Shown here: one piece after another, positions 34,470 to 44,421 of the stretch
Position numbering within the stretch: position 1 is the first letter of the stretch
Layout: the number at the start of each line of letters is the position of its first letter
From: SVEL01 sp045123575
GTDB lineage: Bacteria; Bacillota; Clostridia; Lachnospirales; Lachnospiraceae
Length of the DNA: 64,000 nt
Direction: 5' to 3'
Assembly: GCA_045123575.1 (NCBI GenBank)
Contig: JBGVKG010000048.1
Coordinates: 5,788 to 69,787, forward strand
Position numbers and translations under genes: made by a program
The notes under the pieces: generated by a model
What the model saw: only the letters and a program-made list of their open reading frames with translations
Told to the model about the DNA's origin: nothing
The model's database searches: none

Positions 34470-35210
34470 CTACAGCCCACTCTCTGACTTCCTTTGTCTT
34501 CTTTCTTCCATAAAGATGTACTTAATAATCTCTTCTCTAATCTTATTAGAAATATTGACAAACTCCATTCTAGTCTCATAGTTCCTACGATTATTTCTTC
34601 CTTGAACAGAAGCTATAACACGTCCAACCAATATGTATGTCCTATAATTATCCCCATATGATATATTCAGTTTTACAAAGAGATAGTCGTTTTTATTGTA
34701 TCTATCTTGTGTCAGGAATCTTATACCGCCTCCACTAAAGTCAAGACAAACTCCATGTAACAAACCAAACAATTCATCTTTTTCAGGAACTATTCCCTTT
34801 TCTTCAAATGCTATTTGTTCATTTTCCTCTAAAAGTCTATAACTTACATCCATTGTACAGTGGAGTCTATAATACTGTCTTCTCTGATACTTTTTCAGTT
34901 CATATTGCAGTTCCACAACCATCTCATAAATGGAATTTTCCTTCATTCTTTCAACAACAACTACTCTACCATGATATAGTCCCTTTGAAGTATAGAAACA
35001 AACATCCAATTTTGTATTAACACTAACTGCTACAACATGCCCACCTTCAATCGGCATCGTAACCTTTATTCTAGTTTCGTCAATCACATCAGTAACCTGA
35101 CTGATATAAACTTTCTTTTTTGTCACAGATTCTGGATCGTTTGCTATTCTTGATGGATGTACTCCTGTAAATTCCACTCTATCACCAACACCAATAACTT
35201 TTGACAGCAT
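34470..35210 (-). CDS. YcgR-like PilZ-domain flagellar brake protein
   Basis: The 246 residues have an N-terminal YcgR-like beta domain (about 1-95) and a C-terminal PilZ domain (about 100-235). The PilZ domain has the cyclic-di-GMP motif RRQYYRLHC and, further on, DFSGGGIRF. PilZ proteins of this type bind cyclic-di-GMP and slow the motor. It lies between flhG and cheB, the same place a YcgR homologue has in many clostridial flagellar clusters. Confidence 0.88.
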   Translation of the reverse strand: MLSKVIGVGDRVEFTGVHPSRIANDPESVTKKKVYISQVTDVIDETRIKVTMPIEGGHVVAVSVNTKLDVCFYTSKGLYHGRVVVVERMKENSIYEMVVELQYELKKYQRRQYYRLHCTMDVSYRLLEENEQIAFEEKGIVPEKDELFGLLHGVCLDFSGGGIRFLTQDRYNKNDYLFVKLNISYGDNYRTYILVGRVIASVQGRNNRRNYETRMEFVNISNKIREEIIKYIFMEERRQRKSESGL

Positions 35211-35237
35211 AATATCACCTCCATACGTGATTCATAG

Positions 35238-36122
35238 CTATTTCTTGAAATTATTCTTTAACATACTTAAAACTGCTCTAGCTAATCCATTCTTTCTAAT
35301 CTCTTCTGCTTCTTTATTCTCCAGTAAAGCTTCTGCCATCTTCTCAAAAGCCTTTGTAGCTGGTGAATTAGGGTAAGCCGAAGATATAGGCTTTTGGACC
35401 ATAATCGCCTTTGAAAGATTCATATCCATAGGAATAATACCTAGGAACTTTAAATTAATATCAAGGAATTTGCTAACAACAACCTCTAGTTTATTGTAAA
35501 GATTTCTTCCCTCTTCATAACCTGAAACTCTGTTTGTTATAACTTTAATAACAGTATTATTCTTATCAAAGCTTGCTCTGGCATTTAAAGCCTTAATAAG
35601 TGCGTAAGCATCTGTTATAGATGTAGGTTCTGGTGTTGTTACCAACAAAACTTCTCCACTTGATGCTACGAATTCCAATACACTGTCTGATATACCTGCA
35701 CCAGTATCTATTATTATTATATCAGCCATAGTTTCTAATTCCTTAAGCTTATATACAAGATACTGTACCTGCTCTCTATTCATATTGCCGAGGCCTGTAA
35801 TACCGGAACCACCAGATACAAAGCCGATACCTTCTGGTCCTTCTACAATAATATCTTTGAAGCCTTTTCCTCTAAATATCATATCTGCTAAATTGTATTT
35901 AGGAATCGCTCCAAACATAACCTCAATATTTGCCAAACCAAAGTCAGCATCGAATATAATAACTGATTTGCCCTGCTTTCTAAACTGCATCGCCAAATTA
36001 ATCGATACACTAGATTTGCCGACGCCACCTTTTCCACTTGTAACTGTAATAACACGCGCTACTCGTTCTGAAGGTTCATTTTGGGCTTTAACTATATTTC
36101 TAAGCTTTTCTGCCTGATCCAT
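35238..36122 (-). CDS. flhG: MinD-like ATPase FlhG (YlxH)
   Basis: It controls the number and place of flagella together with FlhF. The 294 residues show a deviant Walker A, VTSGKGGVGKSSVSIN (about 26-41), IFDADFGLANIEVM, and IIIDTGAGIS. The N-terminal MDQAEKLRNIVK is the helix that activates FlhF in this family. It follows flhF by ten bases. Confidence 0.95.
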   Translation of the reverse strand: MDQAEKLRNIVKAQNEPSERVARVITVTSGKGGVGKSSVSINLAMQFRKQGKSVIIFDADFGLANIEVMFGAIPKYNLADMIFRGKGFKDIIVEGPEGIGFVSGGSGITGLGNMNREQVQYLVYKLKELETMADIIIIDTGAGISDSVLEFVASSGEVLLVTTPEPTSITDAYALIKALNARASFDKNNTVIKVITNRVSGYEEGRNLYNKLEVVVSKFLDINLKFLGIIPMDMNLSKAIMVQKPISSAYPNSPATKAFEKMAEALLENKEAEEIRKNGLARAVLSMLKNNFKK

Positions 36123-36132
36123 AATGCCCCTC

Positions 36133-37317
36133 CTATTCTGCGCTGTTCAGAAGATTTCTTGCAATCATCTGTGCGTCTAAAATGCTGATATCATCAGGCA
36201 CTGCCTGACCACTTGTTACATAAGAAAGTGGAACTCCTGTATGAAGTTTCATATTTAATATATTTCCTAGACATGTTGTCTCATCTAGCTTTGTAAATAT
36301 AAGGCTATAGTCTTTAACTCCACCAAATACCTGTGTTATATGTAAAAGATCCTTATACTTTGTAGCTGCACTGAGTACTAAGAATATGTCTTTTACAACA
36401 TCTGCTCCAACCTTGCAATCGTTAATAAAATGCATAACTTCCTCACACTGCTCTGTATTCTTGTGTGAACGTCCTGCTGTATCTACTAATATTATGTCAA
36501 ATCCATGCAAGCTTTGAATAGCTGTATTAAACTCCTCTATAGTATAGACTACCTGAAGCGGTACACCTAAAATATTCGCATATGTTCTAAGCTGTTCTAC
36601 TGCTGCTATTCTATATGTATCACAAGTAATGAGCCCTACCTTAAGCTTCTTCTCCAACTTAAGATATGACGCAATCTTTGCAATAGTTGTTGTCTTTCCT
36701 ACACCAGTAGGTCCTATGAAGAAGGTAAGCTTTGTCTTCTTATCCTCACCTTCAATAACTCTTGGCTGTCCTAACTTTAATATAATCTTTTGGTATATGC
36801 CCGCCAATATTCCATCGATATTAGACTCCTTCTTTAGTCCTGTCTCTATCTCTCCTATAATCTGATTGGCATATTTTTCATCTACCTCATTATCAAGTAA
36901 CTGGCGATATACAAGCTGTAAAAACTTAAAGTTTACGCTATCTTCCTTCTTTTCTTCGCCTACCTTTACTTTATCCTCTGTATCCTTTGATACATTTTGA
37001 GAAATCTTCTTCTCGAGCATACTCTGAAGATTATTAAGCTTTTCCTCTATAGCTGTTGCCTGAGTGCTTGGCTCCATCATTGGCTTCGTACTATCATCAA
37101 CGATAGCATTGATAGTCTTTACAGGTATCTTATCTGTAGTATGAGCTCTCTCCTCCAATGCGGCTGTTACCTCAACTATATCTTTCTTCCAGAGTCTAGC
37201 TATACCTCTATGCTTTAATGTCTTTATATTCATGATAACCGCAGCGTCACCCAATTCATGCTTAGCCATCAATATGCCTTCTGTCTCTGTTGCTGCTTGA
37301 AACTTCTTGATTATCAT
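36133..37317 (-). CDS. flhF: SRP-type GTPase FlhF
   Basis: It guides the site of flagellar assembly. The 394 residues have a basic N-terminal region, a linker rich in K, E and T (about 60-130), an NG domain with FIGPTGVGKTTTIAKIAS, GLITCDTYRIAAVEQL, ILVDTAGRS and FTKLDETTCLGN. It starts directly after the flhA stop and precedes flhG. Confidence 0.96.
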   Translation of the reverse strand: MIIKKFQAATETEGILMAKHELGDAAVIMNIKTLKHRGIARLWKKDIVEVTAALEERAHTTDKIPVKTINAIVDDSTKPMMEPSTQATAIEEKLNNLQSMLEKKISQNVSKDTEDKVKVGEEKKEDSVNFKFLQLVYRQLLDNEVDEKYANQIIGEIETGLKKESNIDGILAGIYQKIILKLGQPRVIEGEDKKTKLTFFIGPTGVGKTTTIAKIASYLKLEKKLKVGLITCDTYRIAAVEQLRTYANILGVPLQVVYTIEEFNTAIQSLHGFDIILVDTAGRSHKNTEQCEEVMHFINDCKVGADVVKDIFLVLSAATKYKDLLHITQVFGGVKDYSLIFTKLDETTCLGNILNMKLHTGVPLSYVTSGQAVPDDISILDAQMIARNLLNSAE

Positions 37318-39357
37318 TTACGCGCTCACCATCCCAACTGACTGTAATTCTATATTGGACTCTATCTCATTATATGAAATAATTATCAAATCTCTGATAT
37401 AATCCCTAGTCATTTTCTTAAAGTACATTCTCACTATCGGAGATGTTATAACAATAGGTATCTTACCCATGTCTTCCATTTTCTTAACCTCCTGCTCCAA
37501 AGAAGCTATTATCTTTCTCTGGCGCTCTGGGTCTAAAGCTATATATGAGCCTTGCTCTGTCTGTTTAACACTAGACATAATTTCCTGCTCATTCTTTGGG
37601 TCCAAAGTCACAACACTTGTTGTCTCATTTGGAGTAAAGAATTTCGCACTGATAGCTCTCTTTAAGCTCTGACGTACATACTCTGTAAGTACATCTGTAT
37701 CTCTTGTAACAGCGGCATGATCTGCCAATGTCTCAAATATAGTAAGCAAATCTCTAATAGAGACACTTTCTCTTAAAAGATTTTGCAATACTTTCTGTAT
37801 CTCACCAATTCCCAAAAGCTTAGGTATAAGCTCTTCTATCAGAACTGGATGATTTTCCTTAACATTATTGACAAGGTTTTGTACATCCTGTCTTGTAAGA
37901 AGTTCATCTATATGACTTCTAACAACCTCTGTCAAGTGTGTTGCTATGATTGAAGGTGGGTCAACAACTGTATAACCTAATGACTCAGCCCTCTCTCTCT
38001 GACTTTCTGTAATCCATAAAGCTGGCAAATGATATGAAGGCTCAAAAGTTGGAATACCTGTTATCTCCTCCTCAACCATTCCTGGATTCATAGCCATGTA
38101 ATGGTCAAATAATATTTCTCCCTCACTTACCTGGACACCCTTAATATTGATAACATACTGGTTTGGATTTAACTGAATGTTATCTCTAAGACGAATAATC
38201 GGCACTACAACACCTAACTCTAATGCTATTTGTCGTCGTATCATAACCACTCTATCAAGCAAGTCTCCACCTTGATTTACATCAGCTAATGGAATAATTC
38301 CATAACCAAAATCCAACTCAATAGGGTCGACCTGAAGGAGTGATGTGACATTTTCTGGTCTACGTATTTCGTCAGCTTCTGCCTGTGCAGTATCGGTTTC
38401 TTCCTCTATACTCTCCACAGCTTCTTTCTTACTCATTGTCATACCTATGTATAAACAAACTCCGCCCATTGGAACAAAGATTAGTAATGGTAGTTCTGTA
38501 AACACTCCTAAGAAACACATCGCTGCACCTACAGCCCACATAACCTTAGGTATATCAAAGAGCTGGGAAACAACCATATCTCCCATATCCTGCTCTTTTG
38601 ATGCCTTTGTTACAAGAATACCTGTTGCCAATGATATAAGTAATGATGGAATGGAACTTACAAGTCCATCACCTATAGTAAGGATAGCATACTCATTTAA
38701 TGCCACCATTACATCCATACCGGACATAACTCCCATTACAATACCACCTACAAGGTTGATACATGTAATAAGAAGACCTGCAGTTGCATCTCCCTTTACA
38801 TACTTAACAGCACCGTCCATGGAACCGAAGAATGCCGACTCAGCCTGCAATTTTTCTCTTCTTTCCTTTGCCTGTTGTTCTGTTATAGCACCAGTATTAA
38901 GATCTGCATCAATAGCCATCTGCTTACCTGGCATAGCATCCAGTGTAAATCTAGCTGTTACTTCTGCAACTCTCTCAGAACCCTTGTTGATAACCATAAA
39001 CTGAACTATCAGCAAGATAACAAATATAATGGCTCCAATAACTAAGTCGCCACCACCAACGAATTCACCGAATGCTCTAACAACCGCACCAGGGTCACCT
39101 GAGCCTAAAATAAGACGTGTTGATGAAACGTTAAGTGATATTCTAAATAATGTTGTAAGAAGCAGCATTGTTGGAAATGCTGACATACTCATAGCTTCCT
39201 TGGCATATAAAGAGTTAAACAATATAACCAATGCCATCGCTAAATTGAAAGCAAACAATATGTCAAGAAGTGCATTTGGAAGTGGCATAATAAGGAATAC
39301 TATAGCTGCTAAAATATATAAGCCCAATCCAATATCCGTTTTCTTCACCTTGTTCAC
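37318..39357 (-). CDS. flhA: Flagellar export gate protein FlhA
   Basis: This is the main channel of the flagellar type III export apparatus. The 679 residues have eight membrane segments (about 1-320), the FHIPEP-type loop KGSERVAEVTARFTLDAMPG, and a cytoplasmic platform from about 350 to the end. The start is a GTG that sits close to AAGGA; a second GTG three codons later is possible. It lies in the usual flhB-flhA-flhF order. Confidence 0.97.
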   Translation of the reverse strand: MNKVKKTDIGLGLYILAAIVFLIMPLPNALLDILFAFNLAMALVILFNSLYAKEAMSMSAFPTMLLLTTLFRISLNVSSTRLILGSGDPGAVVRAFGEFVGGGDLVIGAIIFVILLIVQFMVINKGSERVAEVTARFTLDAMPGKQMAIDADLNTGAITEQQAKERREKLQAESAFFGSMDGAVKYVKGDATAGLLITCINLVGGIVMGVMSGMDVMVALNEYAILTIGDGLVSSIPSLLISLATGILVTKASKEQDMGDMVVSQLFDIPKVMWAVGAAMCFLGVFTELPLLIFVPMGGVCLYIGMTMSKKEAVESIEEETDTAQAEADEIRRPENVTSLLQVDPIELDFGYGIIPLADVNQGGDLLDRVVMIRRQIALELGVVVPIIRLRDNIQLNPNQYVINIKGVQVSEGEILFDHYMAMNPGMVEEEITGIPTFEPSYHLPALWITESQRERAESLGYTVVDPPSIIATHLTEVVRSHIDELLTRQDVQNLVNNVKENHPVLIEELIPKLLGIGEIQKVLQNLLRESVSIRDLLTIFETLADHAAVTRDTDVLTEYVRQSLKRAISAKFFTPNETTSVVTLDPKNEQEIMSSVKQTEQGSYIALDPERQRKIIASLEQEVKKMEDMGKIPIVITSPIVRMYFKKMTRDYIRDLIIISYNEIESNIELQSVGMVSA

Positions 39358-39371
39358 TTCCTTTCTCTATA

Positions 39372-40511
39372 CTATTTTCCTACAGGAATACTCTTTTTCT
39401 TAGTGTTATAAACAAATGCCAATACTTCGGCAACTGCTTGATACAACTCCTGAGGAATCTCTTCATCTATATCAACACTTTGGTAGAGTGCTCTAGCCAA
39501 AGGCTTGTTTTCTACTATTTCTATATTATGTTCTCTGGCTTTTTCCTTTATCTTCAATGCCAGAAAATCCTCACCCTTTGCAATAACCACTGGTGCCTTA
39601 GCAACAGCCAAATCATACTTTATAGCAACCGCAAAGTGTGTAGGGTTTGTGATAACAACGTCTGCCTCTGGCAGTTTTTGCATCATTCTTCTCTGAGATA
39701 CCTCTCTCATTTTTCTTCTAATCTGACCTTTAACCTGAGGATCTCCTTCGGACTGTTTGTACTCGTCCTTAACTTCCTGTTTGGTCATCATCATATCATC
39801 TTTAAACTTCTTCTTTTGAAAGATGTAATCAATAACACCTACCACCAGATAAACCATACTAATCTGCATAGCTATCTCAAATGTAAGCTGTCCGCAATAC
39901 ACAATAGCCTGTGCTAAAGTCACATCATATAGTCCATATATGGCATATATATTTTCTATAATTTTTGTATAAACTATATAGATACATATACCTACAATTG
40001 CTGCTGATTTTAACAGATTGATAAGCGATTGCTTTGAAAACATTCTCTTAAAACCATTTATAGGACTTAAATTACTAAATTTAGGTTTCAAAGGTTCACC
40101 TGTTATCTTCCATTTAACCTGAACCAAATCACCAACAAAATAAATAATAAATGCAAATGCAAGTATAGGTGCTGTCAACAGAAGTATTTTTATAAACACT
40201 TCTCCTAAAACAGTAAGCGCAATCCCCATATTAATATCATTATGACTGGATGCATACTTTGGTATAACATTATAAATAGTAACGAAAAAATCTACAAATC
40301 CCTCTCCCAAAGCACCTACATACATCTGTAAAAATGCGAAAATAATAACGAGAAATCCACTATTAACTATCTCCTTACTCTTTGCAACCTGGCCTTTCTT
40401 TCTTGCATCATCTAATTTTTTTTGAGATGCTGGCTCCGTTTTTTCACCACCTGGGCCATCCTTTGCAAATAACTGAAGATTAAGTTTTAGATATATGCGT
40501 CTCTCATCCAC
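39372..40511 (-). CDS. flhB: Flagellar export switch protein FlhB
   Basis: It switches export from hook to filament substrates. The 379 residues have a polar N-terminus (KTEPASQKKLDDARKKGQVA), four membrane segments (about 30-210) and a cytoplasmic domain with the autocleavage site NPTH in VVITNPTHFAVAIKYD. The start is a GTG two bases after the fliR stop region. An N-terminal stretch of about 20 residues before KDGPGGEKTE is longer than usual. Confidence 0.96.
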   Translation of the reverse strand: MDERRIYLKLNLQLFAKDGPGGEKTEPASQKKLDDARKKGQVAKSKEIVNSGFLVIIFAFLQMYVGALGEGFVDFFVTIYNVIPKYASSHNDINMGIALTVLGEVFIKILLLTAPILAFAFIIYFVGDLVQVKWKITGEPLKPKFSNLSPINGFKRMFSKQSLINLLKSAAIVGICIYIVYTKIIENIYAIYGLYDVTLAQAIVYCGQLTFEIAMQISMVYLVVGVIDYIFQKKKFKDDMMMTKQEVKDEYKQSEGDPQVKGQIRRKMREVSQRRMMQKLPEADVVITNPTHFAVAIKYDLAVAKAPVVIAKGEDFLALKIKEKAREHNIEIVENKPLARALYQSVDIDEEIPQELYQAVAEVLAFVYNTKKKSIPVGK

Positions 40512-40512
40512 T

Positions 40513-41292
40513 TCAGCGCATTCCTTTCATCACTGAGATAACCATTTCCTGCATCATAGTAAAAATATAATTGGCAATGCTAGGTAACATAGATACTGTA
40601 AGGAACAATATTATTAATCCTCCTAACAGCTTTATCTGAACGCCGACAGCAAACATATGTATCTGTGGCGCTACCTTCGTCATAATACCCAGTGCCACAT
40701 TCAGCACAAGTATTGTAACAAACACAGGTAATACAATTCTAAATCCAATAATAAAATAATTGGTTACAAAACCTATCATAGTTTCGTATAAAGTACCATT
40801 GACGGTCACTTCTCCAATAGGAATAAGCGTAAATGAATCCTTCATCGCACTTAATAAAAAAACATGCATATTAGATATAAGCATTAACATAAGCAGCAAA
40901 TAATTATAGAGCGAACCTGTTATGGTGCTTTGCTGCTTAGTAGTAACATCAAACATACTTGCCATAGATAAGCCTATATCCATATCTATTATTCTTCCTG
41001 AAAACAGAATGACTGTACCACATATGTATGCTGAAAAGCCTATCAGTAATCCTGCCACTGCTTCTTTAAAAATAATAGCCGTATACTCCAACAAACTGGT
41101 ATATAACACTGTATGCTCTGGTAATAAATTATAAAATATCAGAGACAAAAATACAGATAGCCCCAATTTTGTTCGCGAAGGAGTGTTGCTCATTCCAAAA
41201 AAGGGGGCTATAAAGACAAATGATGTCATTCTTACCAATATTAATAAATAGTACTCTATATCCTGCTGTGAAATAACAACGTCAATATTCAT
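40513..41292 (-). CDS. fliR: Flagellar export protein FliR
   Basis: This is an inner-membrane core part of the export gate. The 259 residues are hydrophobic with six or so membrane segments and the family motif RMTSFVFIAPFFGMSNTPSR. The frame opens at 41319, inside fliQ. ATG 41290-41292 has GGAG upstream and is chosen; it overlaps the fliQ stop by one base. Confidence 0.95.
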   Translation of the reverse strand: MNIDVVISQQDIEYYLLILVRMTSFVFIAPFFGMSNTPSRTKLGLSVFLSLIFYNLLPEHTVLYTSLLEYTAIIFKEAVAGLLIGFSAYICGTVILFSGRIIDMDIGLSMASMFDVTTKQQSTITGSLYNYLLLMLMLISNMHVFLLSAMKDSFTLIPIGEVTVNGTLYETMIGFVTNYFIIGFRIVLPVFVTILVLNVALGIMTKVAPQIHMFAVGVQIKLLGGLIILFLTVSMLPSIANYIFTMMQEMVISVMKGMR

Positions 41293-41558
41293 TACAAATA
41301 TTCTCCAAAACTGTTCCAAAGTTCAGTCATAAACTCAACGATAGTATTGATTATAAAAGAACCAAATATCATCATTCCAATAAATATGGCTAAAATCTTA
41401 GGAACAAACGTAAGTGTCTGTTCTTGAATAGATGTAACTGCTTGAATAATACTTACAATAAGTCCAATGGCCAAAGATATAATCAGCAAAGGGGCTGATG
41501 TTATAATCATCGTCCATATGGCTTCGACAGCCACATCCATAACTGTTTCGACAGTCAT
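41292..41558 (-). CDS. fliQ: Flagellar export protein FliQ
   Basis: The 88 residues have two membrane segments with the typical motif GLIVSIIQAVTSIQEQTLTF. It is part of the FliPQR export gate, and lies between fliP and fliR in the usual order. The ribosome binding site is AAGGAGG. Confidence 0.96.
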   Translation of the reverse strand: MTVETVMDVAVEAIWTMIITSAPLLIISLAIGLIVSIIQAVTSIQEQTLTFVPKILAIFIGMMIFGSFIINTIVEFMTELWNSFGEYL

Positions 41559-41577
41559 ATTTTACCTCCTTACCCTA

Positions 41578-42399
41578 TCACGTAAACGTTTTAACAAGGT
41601 TTACAATGACTAGATTCCAACCATCTGCCAATACAAATAATAATATTTTAAATGGCATAGATATGGTTGTCGGAGGAAGCATCATCATACCCATAGACAT
41701 AAGCGTTGACGACACCACCATATCAATAACAAGGAACGGCACATATATAAGGAAACCTATCCAGAAAGCTATCCTAAGCTCACTTATAATAAATGCTGGT
41801 ATAAGAACTGTGGTTGGAATATCTTCTCTTGTCTCAACCTCTGTTACACCACCAAGTTCACACATAGTATTTAAGTCTTGTTCTTTAACTTGATCAAACA
41901 TAAACTCTCTTAAAGGATTTAATGCCTTTTCAAAGAACTCATCCTGATTTATTTCCTCTTTACTAAATGGAACATATGCTTCTTCATATATCTGCGATAA
42001 GGTTGGAGACATAATAAAAATAGTAAGGAAAAGTGCAATTCCAATAAGCACCTGATTAGGTGGTGCAGACTGGGTGTTTAACGCACTCCTTGTAAAGCTC
42101 AGTACTACAATTATTCTTGTAAATGATGTTAACATTATAAGAATTGACGGACATAAAGCTATAACCGTCAATACAATAACTATCTGTAATGCACTGCTTA
42201 CGCTTTCCGAATCGGTTCCTATGGTTATACCCAGTAAATCCGAATCTGATTTATCGGAATCCACAATTGTATTCTCATCATCACCTGCATCTTTATCACC
42301 CTCATCTACCTCTGTAGCATAGGCATCAAAAGTACTAATAACTGTGAAACTACACACAAAAAGCATAAGACACAGTATTCTTATTATAATCTTCTTCAT
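41578..42399 (-). CDS. fliP: Flagellar export protein FliP
   Basis: The 273 residues start with a signal peptide (IIIRILCLMLFVCSFTVIST), then an acidic segment (about 30-60). Four membrane segments follow, with the FliP signatures SFTRIIVVLSFTRSALNTQ and DMVVSSTLMSMGMMMLPP. FliP forms the entry of the export channel with FliQ and FliR. Confidence 0.96.
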   Translation of the reverse strand: MKKIIIRILCLMLFVCSFTVISTFDAYATEVDEGDKDAGDDENTIVDSDKSDSDLLGITIGTDSESVSSALQIVIVLTVIALCPSILIMLTSFTRIIVVLSFTRSALNTQSAPPNQVLIGIALFLTIFIMSPTLSQIYEEAYVPFSKEEINQDEFFEKALNPLREFMFDQVKEQDLNTMCELGGVTEVETREDIPTTVLIPAFIISELRIAFWIGFLIYVPFLVIDMVVSSTLMSMGMMMLPPTTISMPFKILLFVLADGWNLVIVNLVKTFT

Positions 42400-42425
42400 A
42401 AGCCTGCTATACCTTACTCTTTATC

Positions 42426-42782
42426 TTACTTCTTTAGTTTAAATCTTTCCAACACTTGCTGAAAGCTTTCCTTGCTCTCTCGCATACCTTCACCGGTATT
42501 ATCTGGATTCTCCTCGGGCAATTTAAGCCCGGAAGAATCCACTTTACCGATAACACTAACCGTATCCTTACCAGTAGCTAGTGCATAATATTCTTCACCT
42601 ATCTTTACCAAGTAAAGATTCTTGTTTACTGCTAATTGCTGACATTCTAACACTGATATATTTCCATTTACATATCGTGTCCTTTGAATTCTAGCTATGT
42701 ATCTTGTTGTAAAATACGTTAACGCTAAAACACCTGCGAATATAAGCACAGCAACAAGCAATTTTAAGAAATTCTCGAACAT
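42426..42782 (-). CDS. fliO: Flagellar biosynthesis protein FliO/FliZ
   Basis: The 118 residues have one N-terminal membrane segment (about 7-26) and the FliO core ISVLECQQLAVNKNLYLVKI. FliO helps assemble FliP. It lies between cheY and fliP as in Bacillus, where it is called FliZ. It starts six bases after cheY. Confidence 0.92.
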   Translation of the reverse strand: MFENFLKLLVAVLIFAGVLALTYFTTRYIARIQRTRYVNGNISVLECQQLAVNKNLYLVKIGEEYYALATGKDTVSVIGKVDSSGLKLPEENPDNTGEGMRESKESFQQVLERFKLKK

Positions 42783-42788
42783 ATTAGA

Positions 42789-43151
42789 TTATCCTAATAC
42801 CTTCTTAACGGCCTCTAATACTCTATCTGCCTGGAAAGGCTTTACAATGAAATCCTTTGCTCCTGACTGAATAGACTCGATAACCATCGCCTGCTGACCC
42901 ATAGCTGAACACATAATAACTGTTGCTCCTGGATCTGCTTCCTTAATCTTCTTAAGTGCCTGGATACCATCCATCTCTGGCATTGTAATATCCATCATTA
43001 CTAAGTCAGGCTTTGTCTCTGCATATTTATCAACGGCAACCTTACCGTTTTCTGCTTCACCTGCAATGTTGTAACCATTCTTTGTTAAAATGTCTTTGAT
43101 CATCATACGCATGAATGCTGCATCATCACAAATTAAAATGTTTTTTGCCAT
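42789..43151 (-). CDS. cheY: Chemotaxis response regulator CheY
   Basis: The 120 residues form one receiver domain: ICDDAAFMRM with the acidic pair, phospho-acceptor Asp54 in LVMMDITMPEMDG, the Thr/Ser position in VIMCSAMGQQ, and Lys in FIVKPF. It binds the switch proteins FliM and FliY, encoded just upstream, and is dephosphorylated by FliY and CheC. Confidence 0.97.
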   Translation of the reverse strand: MAKNILICDDAAFMRMMIKDILTKNGYNIAGEAENGKVAVDKYAETKPDLVMMDITMPEMDGIQALKKIKEADPGATVIMCSAMGQQAMVIESIQSGAKDFIVKPFQADRVLEAVKKVLG

Positions 43152-43174
43152 AACTTTTCTCTCCTATCAAAAAA

Positions 43175-44416
43175 TTATTTAATAATTTCTGTAACTCGTA
43201 CACCGAAGTTTTCCTCGATAACTACAACTTCACCTCTAGCAACATACTTGCCGTTTACAAGCACATCAATAGGCTCACCTGCAATTTTCTCTAGCTCAAT
43301 AATTGTTCCCGGTGCAAATTCAAGAATATCTTGAATTGATTTAGTTGTTCTGCCAAGCTCTACCGTTACCTCCAGTGGAACATCCATAATTAATCCGATG
43401 TTTTCCTTTTGGTTTGCTGCTACCAGATCTGGTGAAAATGCTTGGAACTGTGCTGTCTGCACATTTACCTCTTGCATTGGCTGAGGTGGCGCATATCCCA
43501 TCATCTGATTGCCCATCATTGGCATACCCATCATACCCTGCATTGGCATACCCATCTGCTGCATTGGATATCCTTGCATTGGCATACCCATCATCGGTAC
43601 CTGTTGCATTGGCTGCTGTTCCATTGCTTGTGGCATCGGTGCTGGAGTTGGTGCTGGTGTTGGTGTTGGTGCTGGAGCTGGGCTCGGAGCACTAACTGGC
43701 TCTGGCTTTTTCTCTGGTTCGGCTGCTGTTCCGGAATTCGAGTTAAATTTAGCACAGAGGTTTTTACAAAACTCAACTGGGTACAACTGCATAATCTCAC
43801 TATCAACTAAATCGCCAATAGTCATCTTAAATGATATTTTAACAAATCCTCCTTTAAGGAAGTCTGTAATATCCGTTTCATCTACAGTCTCATTTAAATC
43901 GATAAGACTTGCTGTAGGTGGACTGATATCTATCTTCATGTTTAACATAGAAGATAGTGATGTCGAAGCACTTCCCATCATCTGGTTCATAGCTTCTGAT
44001 ATAGCACTCAAATGTAAATCACCTAATTCTCCCTCAGTGTTTGTTCCATCACCGCCCATCATTAAATCTGCGATAATTTTAACATCACTTTCCTTGAGAA
44101 TTAAGACGTTATTTCCACTTAAGCCTTCTTTATATGATATCTGCAAAAACACACATGGTCTATCGTAATTTCCCACAAGTTCGTCCCAATAACAGAACGA
44201 AACATTTGGTGTTGTAATATCCACTTTCTGATTTACCAGGGAAGACATCGTTGTAGCTGCGGTTCCCATGCTGATATTGGATATTTCACCCATCATATCC
44301 TTTTCCATATCATCGAGGCTATCCTCTATGATTGGTTCGGCGACAGGCTCTTCTGCTGCAGTATCCATTCCGCTTAATAAAGCGTTAATTTCTTCCTGTG
44401 ACAGCATTCCGTCCAT
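43175..44416 (-). CDS. fliY: Flagellar motor switch phosphatase FliY (FliN-type)
   Basis: The 413 residues combine a CheC-like CheY-P phosphatase domain with a C-terminal SpoA (FliN) domain. Both phosphatase motifs are intact: GEISNISMGTAATT and SEAMNQMMGSAS. The SpoA domain (about 325-413) has MDVPLEVTVELGRTTKSIQD. Between them, about residues 232-315, is a linker first of P/A/T repeats and then of M, Q, G and P (GMPMQG units). Such a methionine-rich stretch is unusual. It follows fliM by five bases. Confidence 0.96.
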   Translation of the reverse strand: MDGMLSQEEINALLSGMDTAAEEPVAEPIIEDSLDDMEKDMMGEISNISMGTAATTMSSLVNQKVDITTPNVSFCYWDELVGNYDRPCVFLQISYKEGLSGNNVLILKESDVKIIADLMMGGDGTNTEGELGDLHLSAISEAMNQMMGSASTSLSSMLNMKIDISPPTASLIDLNETVDETDITDFLKGGFVKISFKMTIGDLVDSEIMQLYPVEFCKNLCAKFNSNSGTAAEPEKKPEPVSAPSPAPAPTPTPAPTPAPMPQAMEQQPMQQVPMMGMPMQGYPMQQMGMPMQGMMGMPMMGNQMMGYAPPQPMQEVNVQTAQFQAFSPDLVAANQKENIGLIMDVPLEVTVELGRTTKSIQDILEFAPGTIIELEKIAGEPIDVLVNGKYVARGEVVVIEENFGVRVTEIIK

Positions 44417-44421
44417 TTTCT

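Noticed and set aside
43500..43640. Repeated GGCATACCCATC-type units suggesting a CRISPR or satellite
   Set aside because: They encode the Met-rich linker of FliY in frame, with units of uneven length and no unique spacers.
43509..44168. Long plus-strand open frame opposite fliY
   Set aside because: It mirrors the fliY coding frame, has no ribosome binding site and consists of reverse-strand translations of the Met/Pro-rich linker.
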